Under the pieces are notes generated by a model. That model ran no database searches. It was not told the DNA's origin and saw only the letters and a list, made by a program, of their open reading frames with translations. Made by a program: the position numbers and the translations under genes. A stretch of DNA of 64,000 nucleotides, taken from assembly GCA_030813035.1 (NCBI GenBank), contig JAUSTV010000002.1; one strand, written 5' to 3'. Below are positions 9,384 through 17,217 of this stretch, piece after piece (position 1 is the stretch's first letter; each line of letters starts with the position of its first letter). This stretch comes from Bacillus_BA fengqiuensis. Lineage in GTDB: Bacteria; Bacillota; Bacilli; Bacillales; Bacillaceae_H.

Positions 9384-10117
9384 TTCATATTGAAAACATT
9401 CATAAGCATTATAGAAAACATACATCTCTTCATGATGTTTCCTTCGACGTACGTAAAGGCGAGGTATTCGGACTATTAGGACCGAACGGGGCAGGAAAAT
9501 CAACCCTTCTATCAATTTTAGCAACCGTTCTAAGACCGTCAGCAGGCAGCGTCACGATAAACGGATTTGATCTTTGGAAACAAACCAGGCAGGTTCGCGG
9601 GGTGATTGGCTATGTACCGCAGGATACTGCTTTATGGGAAGAGCTTACGGTAAAGGAAAATCTCATTTTTTGGAGCAAGTTTGTAAAAGAAAAAGTAACC
9701 GAAGAGCACCTGTTGGAGATATGCCAGGCCGTCCAGCTCAGAGCTAAATGGACTGAAAAGGTGTCCCGTTTATCGGGGGGAATGAAACGAAAGCTGAATA
9801 TTGCCGTTGCGTTAATTCATAATCCCGATATTTTATTAATGGACGAACCGACAGTGGGAATTGATCTCCAATCCAAGCTTGAGATTAATCGGTATGTAAA
9901 AAGTCTCGCTCAGCAGGGAAAAACGATTGTATACATTACCCACGATATGAGTGAGATTGTCCATCTGTGTGATCGAATCGGGGTTTTACGAAAAGGAGTT
10001 TTGCAGTTTACCGGTACAATCGCGGAGGCAGCCGGGCACTTGCGGATGAATGGATGTGAACCAGGGAGTGCGGAAGAGATCGTTTACAAGTTATTAAAGG
10101 AAGACACAGAAGGATAG
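9380..10117 (+). CDS. ABC transporter ATP-binding protein
   Basis: A 245-residue ATPase with all motifs: Walker A GPNGAGKS (residues 34-41), signature LSGGM, Walker B ILLMDEP and switch THD. It energises the two ABC-2 permeases encoded just upstream. The start is placed at ATG 9380, which overlaps the permease stop (ATGA) and has an upstream ggagg; an in-frame GTG at 9347 would add an unlikely leader read out of the permease gene. Drug, lipid or peptide export cannot be told apart from sequence. Confidence 0.88.
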   Translation: MIHIENIHKHYRKHTSLHDVSFDVRKGEVFGLLGPNGAGKSTLLSILATVLRPSAGSVTINGFDLWKQTRQVRGVIGYVPQDTALWEELTVKENLIFWSKFVKEKVTEEHLLEICQAVQLRAKWTEKVSRLSGGMKRKLNIAVALIHNPDILLMDEPTVGIDLQSKLEINRYVKSLAQQGKTIVYITHDMSEIVHLCDRIGVLRKGVLQFTGTIAEAAGHLRMNGCEPGSAEEIVYKLLKEDTEG

Positions 10118-10244
10118 CCATGTTCTATTAGCCAGCTGATGGTTTGCTTTAATTTGTTTGGAAAGACAGTGATCAAACAAGCTTTTATATCGATTGATCT
10201 ATGTAAGCAAAAAATGAAAAAACTACTAAATTTATAGGTAATTT

Positions 10245-10273
10245 TTCGCAAATTAGATGGGTTATATTATAAT
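10245..10273 (+). promoter_or_regulatory. Probable sigA promoter of the vWA/PP2C/secretion genes
   Basis: A -35-like TTCGCA (10245-10250) and a perfect -10 TATAAT (10268-10273) are spaced by 17 bases, about 70 bases before the vWA gene, in the only sizeable gap (225 bases) of this stretch. Confidence 0.5.
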
Positions 10274-10342
10274 TGAATAGTAGGTAGATAATCTGCAGCA
10301 GCAAGGCTGCAAAAAGAAAAGTAATGATAGAGGTGACTGATA

Positions 10343-11092
10343 GTGAGCTACATGATGCAAGCAACACAGCAAACACCTGCCTACATCATTTACTTAATTG
10401 ATGTAAGTGCCTCCATGAATGTAATGATGGGGGAGAGAAAGCGAATTGAAATCGTGGAAAGCGCCTTAAACAAGGCAATTCGTCAAATGGTATTCCGCTC
10501 TACAAAAGGAAGCCGTGTTTCTCCGCGCTACCGCATTTCCATATTTGCTTATAGTGATCAGGTATATGATGTGTTAGAAGGGACAAAAGCGATAGACGAA
10601 TTGGCCCGCAACAGCGATATTAAGCTTCGAACAGAGCGGCTTACGGATACAGCCCGCGCTTTTTCTATTGTCGAGAGAAAGCTGAGAGAAGAGCTGCCAT
10701 ATATGCAGGATGGTCCGGCTCCGCTTGTATGCCATATGACGGACGGGGAATACACAGGCGATGACCCTGAGCCAATTGTTCAAAGAATCAGAAATTTAAG
10801 TGTACAGGATGGAAATGTACTTGTCGAAAATATTTTTATTTCCGATGATATTTTAGCCGTTCCTATTGCAAATGCCAAAGGCTGGGCTGGTATTATGCCA
10901 GAGGAGACGTTAAAGGGAGAATACGCAAACAAATTGAAAAGAATGACTTCTACGATTCCTGAAAGCTACCGGGAAATGATGTCAGATGAGGGATATTCCA
11001 TTCAGCAGGGAGCGCTGATGATGCTTCCAGGAACAAGTCCTGACCTTGTATCTCTCGGGTTTCAAATGTCTTCAGCAACGCCGATACGTTGA
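10343..11092 (+). CDS. von Willebrand factor A domain protein (TerY-like)
   Basis: The 249-residue cytoplasmic protein is one vWA domain. The metal-ion-dependent adhesion site is complete in its main parts: D20-x-S22-x-S24 in DVSASM, a Thr in LTDTARAF, and the Asp of MTDGEYTGDD. The start is a GTG with a strong gaggtga site six bases upstream. Next comes a PP2C phosphatase and, six genes on, a kinase. A vWA protein, PP2C phosphatase and kinase encoded together are the hallmark of the TerY-P triads described for tellurite-resistance-type systems. Here the set is joined to secretion genes. The vWA protein probably assembles or presents partners through Mg-dependent contacts. Confidence 0.8.
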   Translation: MSYMMQATQQTPAYIIYLIDVSASMNVMMGERKRIEIVESALNKAIRQMVFRSTKGSRVSPRYRISIFAYSDQVYDVLEGTKAIDELARNSDIKLRTERLTDTARAFSIVERKLREELPYMQDGPAPLVCHMTDGEYTGDDPEPIVQRIRNLSVQDGNVLVENIFISDDILAVPIANAKGWAGIMPEETLKGEYANKLKRMTSTIPESYREMMSDEGYSIQQGALMMLPGTSPDLVSLGFQMSSATPIR

Positions 11093-11110
11093 GAGACAGG
11101 AGGATAAACG

Positions 11111-12004
11111 GTGAAAAAGGTGTTAGACGAAGTTTTTACAGACCAGCAGGGAGAGGTCTTGCTGCAGGAAAAAAAGCTGGGCCCCTTCACATACCGTTAT
11201 GCATATGCACGATCAGCGGATTCCAGGAGTGAAGACGAGGCCGGACAGGATTACTTAATGTTCCGCTGCGCGGAAGATTCGTTTGTCTTTGCGGTTTGTG
11301 ACGGTGTCGGCTTATCGTTTAACGGCGATATGGCAGCAAAATTTTTAGGAAAAAAGCTATGTGAATGGCTTGAATCGGAACGAATCGATGCGGGACTTGA
11401 TCAATGCGATTTACAGCATGAATTAACGCAATTTTTAAATTCCCTTATTCCTGAAGCATCACTGATGATTAACCGCTTTGAAATCGATTCTCAAATCCAG
11501 GGGTTTCACCGGGAAGTGCTGGAGGAGAAACGGGAGCATGGGAGTGAAACCACGTATATTTGCGGCCGAATTGACATTTCCCATGACCCTTCACGGGAAA
11601 ACCGGCTGCTGTTAGCATGGCAGGGAGATTCCCGCCTAAGGATGTGGGGGGAAGAAGGAGAACAGACTCACCTATTAGGGAATCGATTTTTGACAAAACA
11701 GCGCTGGTCCACCAGCAAAGGCCCGGTTGGCGGGGAACCGAATGTGTTTGTGACAAGACTCTCCAATGATGGGGTTCTCAATAAGCTTCTGATTTATACG
11801 GATGGTCTTTCCGAGCTTGACCGCTTGTCTTATTCTCCGACAAGCGAGAAGCTGCATGACCATATTCAGCTGGCGAACGAAAAGCCGGGAAGCGATGATC
11901 TATCACTGATGGAAATCGGCTGGAACCTTGAGAGCCTTTTAAACGAGGAAGCGAAGCACCATTCTTTACGATTAATGTTCCAGAAAAGACGAAAAGATGT
12001 ATAG
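11111..12004 (+). CDS. PP2C-family serine/threonine phosphatase
   Basis: The 297-residue product carries the PP2C landmarks: GQD with D47, FAVCDGVG with D64-G65, LIYTDGLSE near residue 235, and SDDLSL near residue 260, so the metal-binding aspartates appear intact. It should remove phosphate from Ser/Thr of proteins, most likely targets of the kinase at 17218. It starts at GTG 11111 with an aggagg site and follows the vWA gene by 18 bases. No membrane segment is present, so it acts in the cytoplasm. Confidence 0.85.
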   Translation: MKKVLDEVFTDQQGEVLLQEKKLGPFTYRYAYARSADSRSEDEAGQDYLMFRCAEDSFVFAVCDGVGLSFNGDMAAKFLGKKLCEWLESERIDAGLDQCDLQHELTQFLNSLIPEASLMINRFEIDSQIQGFHREVLEEKREHGSETTYICGRIDISHDPSRENRLLLAWQGDSRLRMWGEEGEQTHLLGNRFLTKQRWSTSKGPVGGEPNVFVTRLSNDGVLNKLLIYTDGLSELDRLSYSPTSEKLHDHIQLANEKPGSDDLSLMEIGWNLESLLNEEAKHHSLRLMFQKRRKDV

Positions 12005-12099
12005 AAAAGATTTCATACTTATAGCCGTGTCCCGATGATGGTATATGACTCATGCAAGGAAGTGTGTTCTTTAATAAAAAGGAAGGAGGGACCATCAAC

Positions 12100-12495
12100 A
12101 TGAATATCGTTGTAACGTTTCTCACACCTAAAGCTGAGATGAAACAAAGAGACATGGAAATACCCAATCATGTGCCTGCCCGTTTATTGATTGAAAAACT
12201 GTTTTTGAAAATTGGGACAGTGAATCCATTGGATATCGATTTGTATGACCTGGAGTTTTCTATTGAACAGCAAGGGTGGCAAAAGGTGGAGAAGTATTAC
12301 TCCTTAAGCGATGTAGGTGTTTGGGATGGGGTATATATTCGGTTAGTGAAGCAAAGCGCTGCTGTCTCGGCCCCGCGCTTATCATTTACATCAGCACAAG
12401 AGGAGAAAACTCACACTCCGGTGTTAACCCGTCAGGATAGAGGGAGCGATTCACCTGGAGAGCAGGAAGCACAAGGATGGAAAATAATTGGATAG
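12100..12495 (+). CDS. YukD/EsaB-like ubiquitin-fold protein
   Basis: A 131-residue protein whose first 85 residues have the YukD pattern: an N-terminal beta-strand (IVVTFLTP), the helix RLLIEKLFLKIG, and later strands ending in DGVYIRLVKQ. YukD/EsaB proteins are ubiquitin-like accessory components of Firmicutes type VII systems. This copy has about 45 extra disordered residues at the C-terminus, longer than the roughly 80 residues usual in Bacillus. The true start is ATG 12100 with ggaaggaggg nine bases upstream; a longer frame begins at 12052 without a site. It overlaps the spacer before the ATPase gene. Confidence 0.75.
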   Translation: MNIVVTFLTPKAEMKQRDMEIPNHVPARLLIEKLFLKIGTVNPLDIDLYDLEFSIEQQGWQKVEKYYSLSDVGVWDGVYIRLVKQSAAVSAPRLSFTSAQEEKTHTPVLTRQDRGSDSPGEQEAQGWKIIG

Positions 12496-12514
12496 GAAAG
12501 GAGCAGGAGCAGGG

Positions 12515-15500
12515 ATGGAACATTCACCTTATTTTCAACGGGCGCCGCGTGTCAAAAAGGCGATGCCGACAAAAGAAGTAACAATCCATAGACCGCAGCC
12601 CCAGCCCCAGGCCCCTTCCATGTCGGTTGATCAGTTGATTCTGCCTATCATATCGACTGGAATTAGCTTGGGAATGTTTTATTATATTTCAACGAAAATG
12701 AGCAGCAGCTCATCCAGTACATATGTGCTATTTATGTTAGCCTCAGCGATTCCGATGGTTTTATCATTTGTTTATTCCATTGTGTCGTTTTTCCGGCAAA
12801 AACGACAGTATAAGCGGGAAATGCAAAATCGGGAGGAAGTATATCAAGGACATTTACAAAATCACCGCAATGAGCTCGATGATTTACAGCAGCAACAGGC
12901 TAAAATATTGTCACAAATTAATCCAAGTCCGATTGAGTGCGTAAAACGCATTAGGGAGCGCAGAAGTTCACTTTGGGAGCGTACTCCGGAAAGTGATGAT
13001 TTCCTGAAAATACGAATCGGACTTGGAGAGGTGCCATTCCCGCTTCACATACAGGTCCCTTCCGAGGAAGCATACGAAGTCGATCCGCTTATTGAACAAG
13101 CCCAACAAATAGAGAAAGATTATCGGGTGACTTCAAATGCGCCTGTTCAGCTCCCGCTTTTTGAAAGCAAAGTAGTAGGAATTGTCGGAAGTCGGGAGGG
13201 TATTATGAATATGGTCCGGCTCATCGTTCTTCAGCTTGTGACCCATCATTCTCCAAATGAACTCAAAATGGCTTCATTTTATACAGAGGAAGGAGAGGAG
13301 CAATGGGATTGGATGAGATGGCTCCCGCATACATGGGATGACGAAAGGCAAATTCGCTTTATGGCCAAGGATCAGGAAAATGCAACGGCATTATTTGAGC
13401 AATTATTCAGTACATTAAATATTCGTAAAATCTATAAAGACGCAGAAGAAAAACAGCAGCAAAGTGTGCCGATCTGGACATTCTTTATGTCAGCGTCCCA
13501 ATTTGCGGAAGAAGATCCGCTTGTGCCGCTGTTATTGAAAGAAGCGGATACGATTGGTGCCTGCACATTCTTATTTGCCGATCGGAAAGAGGCCCTTCCA
13601 ATGCAATGCCAGCTTATTGTGGAAGTTGGCGAGAAACAGGCTACTTTAATCCACACAGTGGCAAAAGGGAAAGAAAGCTTTGACCATGAAGAGTATGTAT
13701 TCACGCCAGATGTGTTTCCGCTAGCGGAAGCAGAGAAGATGGCCCGCCTCATGGCACCGATTCGTTTAAAGCAATCTTCATCAGAAGCGATTCCAAAAGT
13801 TGTCACCTTATTTGACTTATTTGGCGTTAAGAAGATTGAAGAGCTCAATCTATCGGAAAAGTGGAATAAAAACCGCTATCCGACTTCTTTGCCTGTTCCA
13901 ATTGGATTTAAAGCGGGTAAAAAAGAGGTCATATTAAACATTCACGATAAAATTGACAAAAACGGACACGGGCCGCATGGGCTGATGGCAGGAACGACCG
14001 GTTCGGGTAAAAGTGAAGTGATTCAAACAGTTATTGCTTCCCTTGCAGCCAACTATCATCCGCATGACATGGCCTTTATGCTTATCGATTATAAAGGCGG
14101 CGGAATGTCCAATACATTTGAAGGTCTGCCACATGTTATCGCAACAATTACAAACCTCGAGGATGAGAATATCATTGAACGGGCGAAAGTTTCACTAAAA
14201 GCAGAACTGGTGAGACGGCAAAAGTTATTTAATAAAGCAGGAAATGTTCAGCATATCGATGAGTATTATCAATCAGACTATCGTGCGAAAGCACCGCTGC
14301 CGCATTTGTTTATTGTAATTGACGAGTTCGCTCAGCTAAAAAAGGAACAGCCTGAGTTTATGGATGAGTTAATCAGTATTGCTGCGATCGGGCGAACACT
14401 CGGTGTCCATTTATTGCTTGCCACTCAAAAACCTGCCGGTGTTGTCGATGATAAGATTTGGAGTAACTCCCGTTTCCGGATCTGCTTGCGGGTTCAAGAT
14501 GATGCAGACAGCCGTGACATGTTGAAAATTCCGAACGCTTCCCGCATTAATGTCGCAGGCCGCGGATATTTGCAGGTAGGAAGCGACGAGGTATTGGATT
14601 TATTCCAATCTGCATGGAGCGGGGCGCCGTATATGGAAGGGGAACAGCAGGAAAGCATCGAAGTGTTTGAAGTAAATTTAAATGGCAAGAAGACGGCAGA
14701 AAAAGACGAAAGCTCCCTAAAAGAGGCATCAAGTAAACGCAAGCAGTTAGATGTATTTAATGAGTACGTACAAAAGGTTGCTAAAGACCAGGGGATTACA
14801 TCACTCCAGGGTCCATGGCGTGAGCCGCTGCCCAATGATTTGTTTTTAGAGGAATTAATGCCCGTTAAAAACTGGACTGCAGCGGAATGGAATGAAACGA
14901 AGCATTGGCTCCAGCCGATTGTGGGCAAAGTGGATGACATTCAAACACAGCAGCAATATGCTCTTCGTATAAATTTGCAGGAAGGGCACCTGACTGTCTA
15001 CGGGATGCCGGGAACAGGAAAAACCACTTTTGTGCAAACTCTTGCGCTTTCTCTTGCGCTTACTCATGCACCGAAAGATTTGCATTTATATATCATTGAT
15101 TTTGGCAAGATGCTGAAAGATTTTGCGCCTCTTCCCCATGTTGGAGCAATCATCCAAGAAGAAGAAGCGGAAAAAATGACCCGCTTGTTTAAGTTTTTGC
15201 TGACGGAGCTGACAAGACGTAAAGAGCTGTTTGCTGAAATTGGAGCTAAAACATTGTCCTCATACCGTCAATCAGGCGGTGAGCACATACCGGCTATCAT
15301 TGTCCTGCTGGATGGCTATTTAAGCTTCCGCAACACATTCCCGGATGAAAATGAAGAACTTGAGCTGCTGTTGCGTGAAGGGGCTAATATGGGTATGTAC
15401 TTTATTTTAACAGCCAATAAAGTAATGGACATTTATGAAAAAATCCGCAGTAACATCCCTTCTGCCATTTCGTATGAGCTGGCAGACTCAACGGACTATT

Positions 15501-16543
15501 ATTATGCGGTCGGACGACTTCAAAAGGCTCCTTCACATTTACCGGCGGGGAGGGCATTTGCAAAAGGAAATATTCCGCCCTTGATGTTCCAAACGGCATT
15601 AACATCAAGGGGGACAACAGAAGCGGAACGCACGGAAGCTTTAAGGCAATGGATCAAGATGATTAAAGAGAGCTGGAGCGGACCGAAGGCTGCAAGTGTA
15701 CCGGTTCTGCCTGAACAAATTTCGCTTAAATCCTTATTAATGAGTGAGCAATCAGGGGACAATCAGTTTGCCGTTGGATTGGATACGGAAACGCTTCTGC
15801 CTCATTATTTTTCATTAAATGATGGTCCAAACGTTTTAGTATCAGGCCGAATGGAAGGCGGGGTCACGACCTCCTTAAATACCATGTTGTTATCCATGGC
15901 GTATAAGCTGTCTCCAGAGGAACTTACCGTATATTTAATTGATGCTGATCCAACACCGGATGGGATTATGGCTTACCGCAAGCTTCCGCATGTAAAGGAT
16001 ATAGGCTATGACGTGCAAAGTATTGAAAGAATCTTAGGGACAGTTCAAACGGCTATAAGCATCCGTACTGCCAATACCTTCTTTTTGGATGAGCAGGTGG
16101 AATCGCCGGTGCTTGAAGAAAAGCCTAAAATAGTAGTAATCATTGATAATATTGAGAAGTTGGTTGGCTTAATGTCTTTTGATAATCTTATTCAATCATC
16201 GCTTGAAGAAATCCTGAAAAACAATAAAGGAAAAGATTGTCTTGTGTTGATTGGGGGAGAATCCGGCTATCTTTCCAATAGTTATGATTCCGGAGTGTCT
16301 GAAATAAAGAAAATCTCATCCGGCTTCTTACTTGGAACAACAGCCCATGATGATTTACAGCTGTTTAATATTCGTCTCCCGCATCATGAAAAGGACAAGG
16401 AGCTGTCTGAAGGAGAAGGCTTTTTCTATAGACGCAAGCATACAAGAATGAAACTAGCTTATCCTTACATGGGCCATGATACGGCGGAAGAATGGGTACG
16501 GGAGCTTCAGACAAAATGGTCCGGTTCTTATTCTAGTCTTTAA
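12515..16543 (+). CDS. essC: FtsK/SpoIIIE-type secretion ATPase of the EssC/EccC family, lacking FHA domains
   Basis: The 1342-residue motor protein of the type VII machine. Two membrane helices (about residues 38-92) lie close to the N-terminus, then a long linker and three ATPase modules. Module 1 has Walker A G493-TTGSGK499-S and Walker B VID603-E604. Module 2 has GMPGTGK836-T, but its Walker B region (VLLDGY) lacks the Glu. Module 3 has a ruined P-loop (G1111-RMEGGV-T, Val where Lys should be). Firmicutes EssC/YukBA normally begins with two FHA domains and is nearer 1500 residues; here they are absent, as in mycobacterial EccC. ATG 12515 is chosen because of the ggag repeats just upstream; a TTG at 12488 is in frame. 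Confidence 0.88.
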   Translation: MEHSPYFQRAPRVKKAMPTKEVTIHRPQPQPQAPSMSVDQLILPIISTGISLGMFYYISTKMSSSSSSTYVLFMLASAIPMVLSFVYSIVSFFRQKRQYKREMQNREEVYQGHLQNHRNELDDLQQQQAKILSQINPSPIECVKRIRERRSSLWERTPESDDFLKIRIGLGEVPFPLHIQVPSEEAYEVDPLIEQAQQIEKDYRVTSNAPVQLPLFESKVVGIVGSREGIMNMVRLIVLQLVTHHSPNELKMASFYTEEGEEQWDWMRWLPHTWDDERQIRFMAKDQENATALFEQLFSTLNIRKIYKDAEEKQQQSVPIWTFFMSASQFAEEDPLVPLLLKEADTIGACTFLFADRKEALPMQCQLIVEVGEKQATLIHTVAKGKESFDHEEYVFTPDVFPLAEAEKMARLMAPIRLKQSSSEAIPKVVTLFDLFGVKKIEELNLSEKWNKNRYPTSLPVPIGFKAGKKEVILNIHDKIDKNGHGPHGLMAGTTGSGKSEVIQTVIASLAANYHPHDMAFMLIDYKGGGMSNTFEGLPHVIATITNLEDENIIERAKVSLKAELVRRQKLFNKAGNVQHIDEYYQSDYRAKAPLPHLFIVIDEFAQLKKEQPEFMDELISIAAIGRTLGVHLLLATQKPAGVVDDKIWSNSRFRICLRVQDDADSRDMLKIPNASRINVAGRGYLQVGSDEVLDLFQSAWSGAPYMEGEQQESIEVFEVNLNGKKTAEKDESSLKEASSKRKQLDVFNEYVQKVAKDQGITSLQGPWREPLPNDLFLEELMPVKNWTAAEWNETKHWLQPIVGKVDDIQTQQQYALRINLQEGHLTVYGMPGTGKTTFVQTLALSLALTHAPKDLHLYIIDFGKMLKDFAPLPHVGAIIQEEEAEKMTRLFKFLLTELTRRKELFAEIGAKTLSSYRQSGGEHIPAIIVLLDGYLSFRNTFPDENEELELLLREGANMGMYFILTANKVMDIYEKIRSNIPSAISYELADSTDYYYAVGRLQKAPSHLPAGRAFAKGNIPPLMFQTALTSRGTTEAERTEALRQWIKMIKESWSGPKAASVPVLPEQISLKSLLMSEQSGDNQFAVGLDTETLLPHYFSLNDGPNVLVSGRMEGGVTTSLNTMLLSMAYKLSPEELTVYLIDADPTPDGIMAYRKLPHVKDIGYDVQSIERILGTVQTAISIRTANTFFLDEQVESPVLEEKPKIVVIIDNIEKLVGLMSFDNLIQSSLEEILKNNKGKDCLVLIGGESGYLSNSYDSGVSEIKKISSGFLLGTTAHDDLQLFNIRLPHHEKDKELSEGEGFFYRRKHTRMKLAYPYMGHDTAEEWVRELQTKWSGSYSSL

Positions 16544-16668
16544 AGGCCGCAAACCCTTATTTATAACCGTGTTTTGAATAGAGATGTATAAGAGAATCTT
16601 TAGCGTAAATGATAGAATCAGTTTTTACCTGTAATACAAATTTACGGCAAATAAAGGCTAGTAAAATC

Positions 16669-16720
16669 ACTAGGAATATAGTAGTATTTAATGTGAATAA
16701 TCACATTTACTAGGTATATA
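16669..16720 (+). promoter_or_regulatory. Repeat-rich control region upstream of the WXG100 gene
   Basis: In the 224-base gap before the WXG100 gene, ACTAGGAATATA (16669-16680) and ACTAGGTATATA (16709-16720) form a direct repeat with one mismatch and a 40-base period. Between them ATGTGA-ataa-TCACAT (16691-16706) is a perfect inverted repeat. This is a plausible operator region. The inverted repeat resembles CRP/FNR half-sites, but with a four-base rather than six-base centre. Confidence 0.45.
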
Positions 16721-16767
16721 TGTTCCATTTATGGTAGCAAATGTAAAAAAAGAGAGGGGATTTTATC

Positions 16768-17040
16768 ATGGGTCGTATATTGGTAACACCAGAACAGTTG
16801 GATCAGGTATCAAAACAATTTAAAACAGCATCTGAGCAAAGCCAGCAAATGTCAACAAAATTAGCTCAATCTGTAAAAGCTTTAGACAGCCAATGGGATG
16901 GTATGACTCAACAAAGATTTTTCCAAGAGTTCCAGGATGCCCAAAAACAAATGACTTCCTATGTACAATTGTTAAACAGCGTCGGCCAGGAATTAAAGGA
17001 TATCGCTGAGCGCTTCCGTCAATTGGACAACGCGAAATAA
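16768..17040 (+). CDS. WXG100 (EsxA/YukE-like) secreted protein
   Basis: A 90-residue protein of the standard WXG100 size with W43-D-G45 between two amphipathic helices. It shares the N-terminal RILV-P-QL motif with the WXG domains at 2609 and 23892, which suggests all three use the same machine. A strong ribosome binding site (agagaggggat) and its own flanking terminator suggest high, separate expression, as expected for the major substrate. The C-terminus lacks a clear YxxxD/E tail. It lies directly after the ATPase gene. Confidence 0.92.
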   Translation: MGRILVTPEQLDQVSKQFKTASEQSQQMSTKLAQSVKALDSQWDGMTQQRFFQEFQDAQKQMTSYVQLLNSVGQELKDIAERFRQLDNAK

Positions 17041-17057
17041 TAAAGAGTATGGTGTTT

Positions 17058-17092
17058 AGGACCAGTATTTCTAAAAAAGCTGGTCCTTTTTA
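17058..17092 (+). terminator. Rho-independent terminator after the WXG100 gene
   Basis: AGGACCAG (17058-17065) pairs with CTGGTCCT (17080-17087), followed by TTTTT. It would uncouple the abundant WXG100 mRNA from the kinase gene. Confidence 0.8.
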
Positions 17093-17217
17093 TGTCCTAA
17101 AATAGTACAAAACGAGCTTAGCGCAAACGGCTCGGTCTTTTAAAAAGAGAAAGGGAGAAAGAAGTTCGATCCCTTTAGTTAAAATTTGTATGATGAAAGC
17201 AACATGGAGGGTTAGAA

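Noticed and set aside
16691..16706. Inverted repeat considered as an FNR or CRP site
   Set aside because: The half-sites fit, but the centre is four bases rather than the usual six, so it is reported only as an unassigned operator candidate.
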